NCBI GenBank assembly: GCA_902799705.1
Contig: CADCBP010000020.1
Location: 27,447 to 91,446, forward strand
DNA: 64,000 bases
Direction of reading: 5' to 3'
From: an uncultured Bacteroidales bacterium
Lineage (GTDB): Bacteria; Bacteroidota; Bacteroidia; Bacteroidales; Paludibacteraceae
The first letter of the stretch is position 1. The number at the start of each line of letters is the position of its first letter. The notes under the pieces are model-generated. The model searched no databases, was not told where the DNA came from, and saw nothing but the letters and a program-made list of their open reading frames with translations. Shown here one piece after another: positions 1-8,022 of this stretch. Position numbers and translations under genes: made by a program.

Positions 1-345
1 CGCCATAACGTCCACGTTCACCATTTGGTTCACCCACCATGTGTCCAGACGTTGCCCGTCCATGGTGAAGTCATTGCCGGTGATGCGTTGTCCCGAAGCC
101 TTCACTTGCAGCGCCCAACGCTTGGTGAACTTATACCGGAAATGAAGACCGTACGCTTCGCGTACATTCGTGAAGATATGAGGAGTAGCATCGCCTACAT
201 AGTAACCGCAACCTCCCTGCAGACCTATCTCACAGAGATACGGCTGCTCGTTCTGCGCCAGTAAAGGTGAAAGGTGAGAGGTGAAAGGTGAAAGGAACAC
301 CATCCACAACCCGATTATTCTATATATATACCTTTCAATTTTCAT
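1..345 (-). CDS. PorG-like (DUF6089-type) outer-membrane protein, N-terminal part
   Basis: Reading the minus strand gives 115 codons without a stop, running off the left edge. The ATG (345-343) overlaps the radA stop (344-342) as ATGA, so translation is probably coupled to radA. The N-terminus has a basic start, a hydrophobic stretch and an LLAQ end that reads as a signal peptide. The mature part (YLCEIGLQGGCGYYVGDA, then FRYKFTKRWALQVKASGQRI) matches the opening strands of the DUF6089/PorG family, which are small outer-membrane barrels linked to the type IX secretion system. Part of the signal peptide is encoded by a GGTGAAA heptamer array (263-295). The assignment rests on the N-terminal third only; another small beta-barrel is possible. 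Confidence 0.72.
   Translation of the reverse strand, partial: MKIERYIYRIIGLWMVFLSPFTSHLSPLLAQNEQPYLCEIGLQGGCGYYVGDATPHIFTNVREAYGLHFRYKFTKRWALQVKASGQRITGNDFTMDGQRLDTWWVNQMVNVDVMA
263..295. repeat. GGTGAAA heptamer tandem array
   Basis: About four degenerate 7-nt units (GGTGAAA, GGTGAGA) occur in tandem. The array lies in frame inside the signal-peptide codons of the PorG-like gene and reads as alternating Ser-Pro-Phe-Thr and Ser-His-Leu codons. Confidence 0.85.
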
Positions 346-1709
346 TTTTCATTTTTCACTATCAACAGACGGAAGGCGTCCGTCACTTTCTTCACGCCCA
401 CCACTTCGATGGAGAAGCGTTTTGGGTCGATTTTTTGTTCTGCAGGAATGAGGATGCGTCTGAATCCTAATTTCTGCGCCTCGGCGATACGTTGCTCGAT
501 GCGGTTGACAGAACGTATTTCGCCTGCCAGCCCCACCTCGCCGCACAGGCATGTACCTGCGTCCAGGGCGATGTCCATGTTACTGCTCAGTACGGCCGCC
601 AGGACAGCCAGGTCGATAGCCGGATCCTGCACCTTCAGCCCTCCGGCGATATTGAGGAACACATCTTTCTGCAGCAGTTTGAATCCCACGCGTTTCTCCA
701 ACACGGCGAGCAGCATGTTCAGCCTTCTGCCGTCAAAACCTGTCGATGAACGCTGCGGTGTCCCGTAGGCGGCCGACGAGACGAGAGCTTGCACTTCGAT
801 CAGGAACGGTCGGACACCTTCTACTGCTGCGGCTATTGCAATGCCCGAAAGGCCTTCGCGCGCCGTGGAGAGCAACAACTCCGAAGGGTTGGTCACCTCG
901 CGCAGCCCCTCCTGGCGCATTTCGTAGATACCGATCTCGGACGTCGAACCGAAACGGTTCTTCTGTGCCCGCAGGATGCGGTACATGTATTGCTGGTCTC
1001 CTTCGAACTGCAGCACCGTATCGACAATATGCTCCAGCACTTTCGGTCCTGCCAGCGAACCCTCTTTGTTGATATGCCCGATGATGATGAAGGGTATATT
1101 ACGGCTTTTCGCAAACTCGAGGATGCGTGCCGCACATTCGCGTACCTGAGTAATACTTCCTATCGTGGCTTCCACGTCTCCGGTGCCGATGGTCTGGATG
1201 GAGTCGATGACAACGATCTCCGGTTCCAGTTCTTTGACCTGGTCAAGGATCCGTTCCAGCGATGTCTCCGAAGAGATAAAGAGGTTCTCTGCATTGCCGG
1301 CGAGCCGCTCTGCGCGCAGTTTGAGTTGGCGCACGCTCTCTTCACCCGAGGCGTAGAATGTCTTCCGTTCGCCTTGCTGCATGAGTACCTGCAGGGCCAA
1401 GGTCGATTTGCCGATACCCGGCTCGCCGCCTAACAACACCAGGCTGCCCGGAACGAGTCCTCCGCCTAACACGCGGTTGAACTCGCCGTTGTGCATGTCC
1501 AGGCGCATCTCTTCGGACGCCTCAATGTCTTGCAGACGCTGTGCGCGGGAAGAACTTGCTGCCTGACGGCTGACGGATGAAGGCTGACGGCTTTCCAACA
1601 CTTCCTCTTCGTACGTGCCCCATTCGCCGCAGACCGGACAACGGCCTAAGAGTTGCGGAGCTTTCGCACCGCAGGATGAGCATACATATTGAATCGTTGT
1701 CTTTGCCAT
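342..1709 (-). CDS. radA: DNA repair protein RadA (Sms)
   Basis: RadA is a RecA-like ATPase and DNA helicase that promotes branch migration in recombination intermediates. The 455 aa match the usual family length. A C4 zinc finger (C10, C13, C24, C27) is followed by a Walker A motif (GEPGIGKST, about 95-103), the RadA signature KNRFG near 250, and a C-terminal Lon-like domain. The linker at about 39-54 is rich in Ser, Arg and Gln and is encoded by a 7-nt array (1563-1590), so it is probably a tolerated expansion between zinc finger and ATPase core. The start overlaps the rnz stop (TAATG), and the stop overlaps the next start (ATGA). Confidence 0.97.
   Translation of the reverse strand: MAKTTIQYVCSSCGAKAPQLLGRCPVCGEWGTYEEEVLESRQPSSVSRQAASSSRAQRLQDIEASEEMRLDMHNGEFNRVLGGGLVPGSLVLLGGEPGIGKSTLALQVLMQQGERKTFYASGEESVRQLKLRAERLAGNAENLFISSETSLERILDQVKELEPEIVVIDSIQTIGTGDVEATIGSITQVRECAARILEFAKSRNIPFIIIGHINKEGSLAGPKVLEHIVDTVLQFEGDQQYMYRILRAQKNRFGSTSEIGIYEMRQEGLREVTNPSELLLSTAREGLSGIAIAAAVEGVRPFLIEVQALVSSAAYGTPQRSSTGFDGRRLNMLLAVLEKRVGFKLLQKDVFLNIAGGLKVQDPAIDLAVLAAVLSSNMDIALDAGTCLCGEVGLAGEIRSVNRIEQRIAEAQKLGFRRILIPAEQKIDPKRFSIEVVGVKKVTDAFRLLIVKNEK
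1563..1590. repeat. CTGACGG heptamer array inside radA
   Basis: Four consecutive 7-nt units (CTGACGG, CTGACGG, ATGAAGG, CTGACGG) lie in the zinc finger-ATPase linker of radA. The unit resembles the TTCTGAC and TGCTGAC arrays at 36885, 43614 and 45407. Confidence 0.85.
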
Positions 1710-2518
1710 TAAATCTCAAATGTCAAATTCTCTTCCGCCAGGAAGGTGTTCTCGAAGATCGGTTTTGCTTCGTCGAGGAACAAACTATGGTCTTCGACGC
1801 GCGCGGAGTAATGTCCCAAGATCAGTTTGCCCGCGTGGGCTTTTTGGGCGATGGTAGCCGCCTGCGCCGCCGTCGAGTGCTTCACTTCCTTGCTCCGTGC
1901 TCCCATCGACTCGAGGAAAGTGGACTCGTGATACAAGGTGTCCACGCCTTCGATGACAGGGAGGATCTTCTCGCTGTACATCGTGTCCGCGCAGTAAGCG
2001 AAACGCTTGCGTGTCACCCGCTCGAAAGAACCGTCTTCTTTCTTCACGCGATGGGTCTCTTTGAAAAGAAAACCGCAGGTCGGCACGCCGTGCTTCAACG
2101 GGATAGTCTCTACGGAGACGGTGCGATCCTCGAAGATGACGGCATGTTTGCGCGGGTTGATGGGATGGAAGATGATGTCGTACTGACGGTCGTTGGCGTG
2201 ATATTCCAACAGCGGCGTCAGCAGACGCTCCAAGTCGGGATGGGCATATATATGCATCGGTTGTGTGCGCTTGAGCATGCCCAGCGTCGTCAGCAAACCG
2301 ATCAGTCCGAAACAATGGTCGCCATGCAGATGCGAGATGAAGATATTATACAGACGCGAGGTGCGCAAACCCAACTTCTGCATCGTCAGCAGTACACCTT
2401 CGCCGCAATCCACGAGGAAGGACTTGTCGCACAACTCCACCCACTGCCCCGAAGGGGAAGTGGTCTTCGTCGGCTTGGCACTGCCGCAACCTAATATCGT
2501 CACCTTACCTGTACTCAT
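1709..2518 (-). CDS. rnz: Ribonuclease Z
   Basis: RNase Z is a metallo-beta-lactamase-fold endonuclease that cuts tRNA precursors after the discriminator base. The 269-aa protein has the signature SHLHGDH (H63, H65, D67, H68), an ADTMYSEK segment and a C-terminal LGHYSAR segment supplying further metal ligands. It is somewhat shorter than the roughly 300 aa common in Bacteroidales. It lies between DUF4954 and radA with a one-base overlap to radA, so it is co-transcribed. Its activity matters here because two protein genes begin a few bases after tRNA 3' ends in this same window. Confidence 0.94.
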   Translation of the reverse strand: MSTGKVTILGCGSAKPTKTTSPSGQWVELCDKSFLVDCGEGVLLTMQKLGLRTSRLYNIFISHLHGDHCFGLIGLLTTLGMLKRTQPMHIYAHPDLERLLTPLLEYHANDRQYDIIFHPINPRKHAVIFEDRTVSVETIPLKHGVPTCGFLFKETHRVKKEDGSFERVTRKRFAYCADTMYSEKILPVIEGVDTLYHESTFLESMGARSKEVKHSTAAQAATIAQKAHAGKLILGHYSARVEDHSLFLDEAKPIFENTFLAEENLTFEI

Positions 2519-2527
2519 ATAAACTAG

Positions 2528-4510
2528 TTATCCTAGGGTTCCTAGGGCTGCTAGAACTTTATCACCTAACTGACTCTTCGTCTCGATATGCTCGAGCACG
2601 GCCTTGACGAAGGAGTTCGACTCAAAACTACCGCGTACTTCTTCGAAGTCCGCTTGCGCTTGATCACGGTCACCGTCCACACCGAAGCCCGTCTGACTGT
2701 TCATGTCAAATTCCTTGCGGGCATCGTTATAAACCATCTTGTCCAGTCCCACAACGGCCGCTTTCCAATCCTCGATGGTCTTGCGGATCTGTGCGAGGGT
2801 GACGTGCTCTACGTCGCATCCCCATACTTGCTCCAAGTGCTCGAGCGCCCAGGTCCATTCGTACGAGTAGTAGTGCGCGTGCATCTCGACGAGCCGTGCC
2901 TGAATGGCATCGAGGTTCAGTCTGCCCGCCTCAATGTCATCCAGCAGGCGTGTCACTTCGCTCTTCGGCGCCAGCAGTCCTGCCAGATCGACCCAGTCGC
3001 CTGAACCGATCGGACTGTCCGGACGCAAGGCCTTCCGCACTTCCTCCATTGTGTGCCATTCGCTTTTCTCCAAGCGGCTGATGAGACTGTTGCCGAGGAA
3101 TTTCTGGATACCGATGGTGTATAGCTCGCGACCGTGCTTGAGGGAAGAGTTGCGGATCTTGCAGTTGCGGTAACCGAACACCTCGGTGTTCTCTCCGCTC
3201 AGCGCCACCAACTCATCTAATACTTCGCGACCGCGCCACATCTTCTGCACCGTGTAAGGACTCAGAAGGTTGAAATTGATCTGGTCGAGTTTATGCGGGT
3301 CTTTGCGGTTGTCACGTTTCGGCCATTTCTGCGCATCGCGGATCGTACCTACGGTACGCAGGTTCGCGCCCGGAACAAGATAACTCTCCGAGTTGTTCTC
3401 TATCAGGTACGAGAACGGCAGTTCGGACGTGTCGGCATGGTGGGTATGACGACCCATCACCAGACTGAACGCGCCGATCTTCGACGGCCATAAGAGATAA
3501 CTGTCACTCGTCGTCTTCGCGCCGCGCTCGGCGATACCCTGATGGATAGGACCGAGTTTGTACATGTGGTTCGACTGGTTGGAACCCGAACCCGCATTGA
3601 GGAACGAGAACATGCCCGCGATGAGAAGGGTTGATTTATGATGGGTCACGGTGTACGGGCCGGCAAAGATAGCGCAGGCCTCGCCGTGCATGCCCTGACA
3701 GTTCGAGAAGAACAGACTCTCGCCTGCAGAGTAGTGCTTGTCGAAGATACATCCCTGTCCCACGAAGCACTTGTCCACCAGCGTCGAGTCGCCGATCTCT
3801 ACTCCGGAGGCAAGGATGAAGTCCTCGCATTTCACTCCGCTGCCCAGACGTACCGGCGCGGACTCGTTGGAGTTGATCGTTCCGTTTTTCAAGCGGCTGA
3901 CACCGATCAATTCGGCACTGTCACCGATCTTTACGTTCTTGATACTTCCGCAGTTGAGGATACGTACGTGTTTGCCGATATAGCCGTGATCCGAAGCCTG
4001 TTGCTCCGCGTAGGCGTCAATCAGACGCTCCAACGCCGCAATCATCTTCGGACGGTGACGGTACAGCGTGAGGATATACGCCAGGCTGGCGGAGAGCTCG
4101 TTGAAGATAGGAATCTCACGTCCGCCGCCTTCGTTCATCACCGGCACGCGCACACCATTACCGAACGTACTCTTGCCGTCCACGAGGATGGCGTTCACGT
4201 TCTCGATACAGGTCTCGGCGCCGATGGTGTAGTTGGCAATGTAGTTGTGGATGTTATACAAGTGCGCGTCATCTCCCACCTCGCAGTTATGGAGCATGGT
4301 GTTGTAGATGCCCGTGTGCACTTTGATGCCTCCGGGCAACTCGATCTCCTTGCCGAAGACACCCAGACGGTTGTGTCCGGAGAAATTGGAATGGCGCACA
4401 TAACGTGCGTCAAAAGACTCGGCTACCTCAATCTCTTTCCAATCGGTAGCCTTGCAGCCCTGTGCCTCTAATTGCGCAATCTCCTGCGCCGTCAATTTTC
4501 TAAAACCCAT
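2528..4510 (-). CDS. DUF4954 family protein, left-handed beta-helix type
   Basis: The 660-aa protein matches the Bacteroidetes DUF4954 family, whose members open with a segment like RKLTAQEIAQLEAQGC. Hexapeptide-type stretches (about 70-290: DDAHLYNIHNYIANYTIG, DSTLVDKCFVGQGCIF) indicate a left-handed beta-helix like that of acyl- or nucleotidyl-sugar transferases. No catalytic role is established as far as I know. The C-terminal third is helical. The last residues are encoded by a 9-nt CCTAGGG-containing triplication (2530-2556). It sits between dnaN and rnz on the same strand. The function is unknown; the family assignment is firm. Confidence 0.85.
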   Translation of the reverse strand: MGFRKLTAQEIAQLEAQGCKATDWKEIEVAESFDARYVRHSNFSGHNRLGVFGKEIELPGGIKVHTGIYNTMLHNCEVGDDAHLYNIHNYIANYTIGAETCIENVNAILVDGKSTFGNGVRVPVMNEGGGREIPIFNELSASLAYILTLYRHRPKMIAALERLIDAYAEQQASDHGYIGKHVRILNCGSIKNVKIGDSAELIGVSRLKNGTINSNESAPVRLGSGVKCEDFILASGVEIGDSTLVDKCFVGQGCIFDKHYSAGESLFFSNCQGMHGEACAIFAGPYTVTHHKSTLLIAGMFSFLNAGSGSNQSNHMYKLGPIHQGIAERGAKTTSDSYLLWPSKIGAFSLVMGRHTHHADTSELPFSYLIENNSESYLVPGANLRTVGTIRDAQKWPKRDNRKDPHKLDQINFNLLSPYTVQKMWRGREVLDELVALSGENTEVFGYRNCKIRNSSLKHGRELYTIGIQKFLGNSLISRLEKSEWHTMEEVRKALRPDSPIGSGDWVDLAGLLAPKSEVTRLLDDIEAGRLNLDAIQARLVEMHAHYYSYEWTWALEHLEQVWGCDVEHVTLAQIRKTIEDWKAAVVGLDKMVYNDARKEFDMNSQTGFGVDGDRDQAQADFEEVRGSFESNSFVKAVLEHIETKSQLGDKVLAALGTLG

Positions 4511-4524
4511 ATGTCTGAAAATAT

Positions 4525-4561
4525 CTCCCTTCCCTTAAGGGAAGGGTTGGGGTTAGGCTTC
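4525..4561. repeat. REP-like palindromic element, copy 1
   Basis: A palindrome (CCCTTCCCTTAAGGGAAGGG) is followed by a GGGTTAGGCTTC-type tail in the gap between DUF4954 and dnaN. A diverged copy with the same layout lies at 50523-50559. Similar CCCTT/AAGGG palindromes with a conserved tail are dispersed in many Bacteroidetes genomes. The stem could act as a weak processing or attenuation signal in the dnaN operon. Confidence 0.7.
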
Positions 4562-4564
4562 TAA

Positions 4565-5689
4565 TTAATCGTTCAGCAGCATCGGCATGAGCAACATGAC
4601 GATATCTTCATTCGCCTCGTTCTCTACCGGCAGGATCAAACCTGCGCGAGCCGGGTCAGCGAGTTTGAGTTGTACCTCGGCGCTCTCAATCGAACTGAGC
4701 AGGTCGATGAGGAACGGAGCCTTGAAACCGATAGCCATCGGCGTGCCGTTGTAGTCGCAAGAGATCGTCTCTTCCGCGCTCGTCGAGAAGTCGATATCCT
4801 GCGCGGAAATCTTGATGCTGTTCTCGCTCAATGCCAGACGCAGTTGTGCCGTGCCGTTGTTAGCGAAGACTGCCACGCGCTTGCAGGCATTGATCATCGT
4901 CTGACGGTCAACCGTCACGATGTTGTTGTTACCCTGCGGGATGACGGCGTTGTAGTTCGGGAAACGGCCCTCGATCTGACGGCAAACGATGATCGTGCTG
5001 CCGAACTCGAAACGGGCGTTCTTTGCACCGAAGGTCACCTTGACATCACTCTCCTCTTTCGCCAACAGGTTCTTCAACAGACCTGCCGGTTTCTTCGGAA
5101 GGATGAAGCTGGCTGCTACGCCTGCCTGAACACCTGCGTTCGTATAACGAACCAGACGGTGCGCATCGGTAGCCACCATCGTCACTTTGTCTGCTGCGAT
5201 GTCGAAGAAAATACCGTTCATCACAGGACGCAGGTCGTCGTCGGCGGTGCAGAAGATCGTCTTCTCAATAGCGCTCTGAAGCACGTTCGCCGGCAAAGCC
5301 AGTGTCTGTGCATCGCCCTCTGCGGCCGGCATCTCAGGATACTCGTTGCCGTTCACGCCTACGAACGAATATGTACCGTTCTGGCTGACCATGTTCACAG
5401 CGAAGTTATTCTCGTCAATGGTGAAAGCCAGAGGTTGCTCGCTGAACTCCTTCAGGGTCTCCAACAACAACTTGGCTGCGGACGCCACTTTACCCGAACC
5501 TTCGGCGCCATCCACCTCGATGCTCGTGCGGATAGTCGTCTCACCGTCCGATGCGGTCAAACGTAACTCGTTGCCCACGAGGTCGAACAGTACGTCGTCC
5601 AAGATCGGCAGCGCATTCTTACTGTTAATCACGCGGCTTACAGCCTGCAGTTGAGAAAAGAGTTTGGAACTCGAAACATTGAATTTCAT
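4565..5689 (-). CDS. dnaN: DNA polymerase III subunit beta (sliding clamp)
   Basis: DnaN forms the ring-shaped clamp that tethers DNA polymerase to the template. I start at the internal Met beginning MKFNVSSSKLF (374 aa). The longer frame adds 13 Lys/Thr-rich residues with no family counterpart. Clamp hallmarks include SKNALPILDDVLFD near the N-terminus, a central TMVATDAHRLVRY segment and the C-terminal MLLMPMLLND. A good promoter at 5831-5862 leaves a leader of about 135 nt containing alternating purine-pyrimidine sequence. No dnaA gene is nearby. It heads the operon that continues into DUF4954, rnz and radA. Confidence 0.97.
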   Translation of the reverse strand: MKFNVSSSKLFSQLQAVSRVINSKNALPILDDVLFDLVGNELRLTASDGETTIRTSIEVDGAEGSGKVASAAKLLLETLKEFSEQPLAFTIDENNFAVNMVSQNGTYSFVGVNGNEYPEMPAAEGDAQTLALPANVLQSAIEKTIFCTADDDLRPVMNGIFFDIAADKVTMVATDAHRLVRYTNAGVQAGVAASFILPKKPAGLLKNLLAKEESDVKVTFGAKNARFEFGSTIIVCRQIEGRFPNYNAVIPQGNNNIVTVDRQTMINACKRVAVFANNGTAQLRLALSENSIKISAQDIDFSTSAEETISCDYNGTPMAIGFKAPFLIDLLSSIESAEVQLKLADPARAGLILPVENEANEDIVMLLMPMLLND

Positions 5690-5830
5690 ATACGTATATT
5701 TTTTAGTTATTTTGTTCGTTTTTTTCAAGTGCCTCTATGGGCGTGCTTGTTCCGTTTGTGCCTGCATGAATGTATGCATACGTGCTCGTAATTATACACG
5801 CGTACAGGTGTGCACGCCACATTTAGCGTG

Positions 5831-5862
5831 CAAAAGTACAACTTTTTTTTGAATTGTGCAAA
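5831..5862 (-). promoter_or_regulatory. Bacteroidetes-type promoter for the dnaN operon
   Basis: On the minus strand TTTGCACA (-33) is followed, about 20 nt on, by TACTTTTG (-7). The spacer contains the A-tract seen at most promoters in this window. Confidence 0.8.
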
Positions 5863-5969
5863 TATTATGCCAAAAATCCGCCAAAAATCTGTAGATTTTC
5901 AGCAAATGGCGATAAATTATGACTCAGCCGTAGGCGGTTTAGGCCTGCTGTTAAGGGGAAGTATGTCCA

Positions 5970-6647
5970 TCAATCCGGCATGAGTTGTCCCGGCGGGCTT
6001 TGTTCATTGTGCGGGATGTCATTCCGTGTTTCTTCGGTTTCTCTATATCTTTTGTACGCCCTCCGTAGCGGACTGGAAAACACCTGCAATCTCGGCCGAA
6101 AATCAATCGGTTCGAAGGAGATCTCCTCTATCTCGACCGTCTCTTCCTTCTTCGCTTTCTGTGCCGCGGCCTTCAACTGCCGGTAAATAGCCACGTAGGT
6201 ATATTGATAGAAACGGGAGTACGCCTTAAAACCCTCTTCCGGCTTGCCGCCGCCCTTGAACACACGGAAATAATGCATCAGGAACCGGATCCGCCATTCC
6301 AAACCTTCCGCCGTGCAGTCTTTCTCTAACGCATGTGCACGACGCTGGGCTTCTTTGATGATCTCCCTGTTTTCCACGCACGCCGCCGACCAGTGTTTCG
6401 GGAAATGGTAGGTATAGAGTTCGAAGAGTCCGGAGCGGAAACGCGAGGGTCGTACGATGATGCGTTTTTTGCGGGCTTGGCCTTCTTTGACCATATCCAT
6501 GGCACCCCAGAACATGTCAATGCCCGTGTTGGCACGGAAATAGCGCACGCCTTTGGAATGAGGAGTGGATCCCGCAGGTAATTGCTCAAAAGTGGCAATA
6601 GTGGATTTTAAACGGTCAATAACGATATTTTTCAGGTGTCGCGACAT
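5970..6647 (-). CDS. Unrecognised basic protein, 225 aa
   Basis: I do not recognise this protein. It is strongly basic, has no signal peptide or membrane segment, and is rich in aromatic residues (FRSGLFELYTYHFPKHW; RFYQYTYVAIYRQL). The middle is predicted helical (EIIKEAQRRAHALEKD), and the C-terminus is a low-complexity tail with Pro and Asn. The N-terminus (NIVIDRLKSTIATFEQLPAG) is followed by a possible nucleic-acid-binding KKRIIVRPSRFR patch. It has its own promoter (6804-6835) and a leader of about 150 nt that is partly duplicated at 50.2 kb without the gene, so it could be associated with a mobile or repeated unit. It is intact and stands alone. Confidence 0.6.
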   Translation of the reverse strand: MSRHLKNIVIDRLKSTIATFEQLPAGSTPHSKGVRYFRANTGIDMFWGAMDMVKEGQARKKRIIVRPSRFRSGLFELYTYHFPKHWSAACVENREIIKEAQRRAHALEKDCTAEGLEWRIRFLMHYFRVFKGGGKPEEGFKAYSRFYQYTYVAIYRQLKAAAQKAKKEETVEIEEISFEPIDFRPRLQVFSSPLRRAYKRYRETEETRNDIPHNEQSPPGQLMPD

Positions 6648-6749
6648 GTTGCGTAATGCTCTGATAATGTGTAGTTTACATGATTTAAATTTTAATAAAG
6701 TCTAGGATGCCTCCGAAGCGCCTCCGAAGTTCCCCTGAGATGCCTCTGA
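6648..6749. repeat. Dispersed leader element, copy A
   Basis: About 90 nt immediately upstream of the 225-aa gene match, at roughly three quarters identity by eye, the complement of 50174-50280. The shared core is CTGATAATGTG, then TTTACA, then AAAGTCTAGGATGCCTCCGA. The distal end is a tandem of four 11-nt units (6706-6749, GATGCCTCCGA type). In this copy it is transcribed as the gene's 5' leader. Confidence 0.75.
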
Positions 6750-6803
6750 TTTTGAGTGCAAACCGGTTTAGAACCGGAGCAAGTTATTCCCTAAAATCGA
6801 GTG

Positions 6804-6835
6804 CAAAGGTACAATAAAAAAATGACATTTCCAAA
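6804..6835 (-). promoter_or_regulatory. Promoter for the 225-aa gene
   Basis: The minus strand carries TTTG at 6835-6832 and TACCTTTG at 6811-6804, 20 nt apart. The start site would lie about 150 nt before the ATG. Confidence 0.72.
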
Positions 6836-6903
6836 TTTTTGCCTTCGGAAATGTCATTAAAATTAAGTTTTTGGATTATTTAGGTCAATTTGATAGACCG
6901 CAC

Positions 6904-7533
6904 TTATTTCACTTCCTGTCCCTGGAGGGTGTAGGTGTTAGTTTCCGTTTCTACTAATACTTGCCCTTCACGTGCAACCTTGCGTGCATTCTTTTTCGGA
7001 GAAGGATTGCTTATGGCTTGTGCTTCACCGTTTCCAGGAAGGGAATAAATGTATGTTTTACCTTTGCTACCATAAGAAGTCCGTGCCACTAATTTGTAGT
7101 TCCCATTAAATTTTACCAAATCATAGCGGAGAGAGGACGGATCTAAACCCAAATTTAAATCATAGACGACCTCTTTGTCTTCGTTCAAGATTTTGTCATT
7201 TGCTATAAAGGCTACCTTGTTATCTGTTGTGAAAATGTTTCTGGTAATATAGTGAATAAGCGTAAATTTTTCAAAAACAATCTTTTTATATAAGTCTAAT
7301 GTTTCCGGATCGTATAATTCCAACCAACAACTATATGGCGTTACACCACTTGATGTTTCATCCCAAATGTAAAAACAAGGTGCTTGAATTCTATTCGTTT
7401 GGTCATCCGAAAGGCTGCCTCCATCAGTATGAGTAAAGAGACTTCCGCCTTCAAAAGTGTGTTCCAATGTAATTTGCGCATTAGCAAATGTGGCAGCAAA
7501 AAGAGCTGCGAGAATAAAGATAGATTTTTTCAT
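6904..7533 (-). CDS. Small secreted protein with the shared C-terminal tail
   Basis: The 209-aa protein begins with a clear signal peptide (MKKSIFILAALFAATFANA). The mature part looks like a beta-rich surface protein; I recognise no domain. Its C-terminus (KVAREGQVLVETETNTYTLQ, then GQEVK) fits the tail shared by four other secreted proteins in this window at 41.6, 43.5, 45.3 and 62.8 kb. That suggests the same export or anchoring machinery, probably T9SS. Base composition is lower in G+C than in the neighbouring housekeeping genes, which may indicate transfer. Confidence 0.75.
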   Translation of the reverse strand: MKKSIFILAALFAATFANAQITLEHTFEGGSLFTHTDGGSLSDDQTNRIQAPCFYIWDETSSGVTPYSCWLELYDPETLDLYKKIVFEKFTLIHYITRNIFTTDNKVAFIANDKILNEDKEVVYDLNLGLDPSSLRYDLVKFNGNYKLVARTSYGSKGKTYIYSLPGNGEAQAISNPSPKKNARKVAREGQVLVETETNTYTLQGQEVK

Positions 7534-7582
7534 AATGATTAATTATTTAATGGTTATACAAAAAAAATGGACGTTCCTTATC

Positions 7583-7695
7583 ATCCTTAAGGCTGTGAGA
7601 AATGCCCATTCACCGATAAGTCACGCCCATATATACTATGGACGCTTGCTGACTTATTATTGGTGAATCTTCAAAACTTCTCACATTCTAAGGAT
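7583..7695. other. Long imperfect hairpin, about 113 nt
   Basis: Nested complementary arms run from ATCCTTA..TGTGAGAA (7583-7601) paired with TTCTCACA..TAAGGAT (7678-7695), through ATTCACC..TAAGTCA paired with TGACTTA..GGTGAAT, to CCCATA/TATGG at the tip. It lies between the DUF2442 stop and the small secreted protein. It could be a structured RNA, a strong transcription barrier or a miniature element. No T-run follows either arm. Confidence 0.7.
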
Positions 7696-7762
7696 CCCAA
7701 TAAATCGCAAACGCGAATATTCAATATGTCCTTGCTGTTTACGTCGGCAAGCGACGGAGATT

Positions 7763-8005
7763 TTACACAGCAGTACCTATCTCATAAAGATACTCTGGAG
7801 CAAAGCCGATTTCATTAGACCAGTCTACTGTAAAAGGATCAAGTTTAAACTGGCGAAAATAATCCAGATTTTGCAACTTGGTACATATACCCTTTTGAGC
7901 CAACGGCAAAAAATCCACAAACTTAACTGCTCCATCGTTAAAAGATAGACGCAATATATAATCGCGGACGTAATCAGCACTTGTTACTTTTAAAATAGGA
8001 TTCAT
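7763..8005 (-). CDS. DUF2442 domain protein
   Basis: The 80-aa protein matches DUF2442: an N-terminal VTSADYVRDYILRLSFNDG hairpin and the ending EIGFAPEYLYEIG. Members are often encoded next to DUF4160 proteins, as here (17-nt gap, same strand). The pair behaves like a small toxin-antitoxin-type or accessory module in many genomes, but its function is not established. It is the downstream gene of the pair. Confidence 0.85.
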   Translation of the reverse strand: MNPILKVTSADYVRDYILRLSFNDGAVKFVDFLPLAQKGICTKLQNLDYFRQFKLDPFTVDWSNEIGFAPEYLYEIGTAV

Positions 8006-8022
8006 AATCGCCTCCTTTCTTG

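Noticed and set aside
3638-4471. 277-codon frame antisense to DUF4954, and similar long antisense frames (4670-5566, 39944-40792, 53450-54508, 56729-57946)
   Set aside because: They mirror conserved genes on the other strand and have shadow composition rich in Arg, Val and His. No independent motif.
4565-5860. Replication origin next to dnaN
   Set aside because: No dnaA gene and no recognisable cluster of DnaA boxes. dnaN is often away from the origin in Bacteroidetes.
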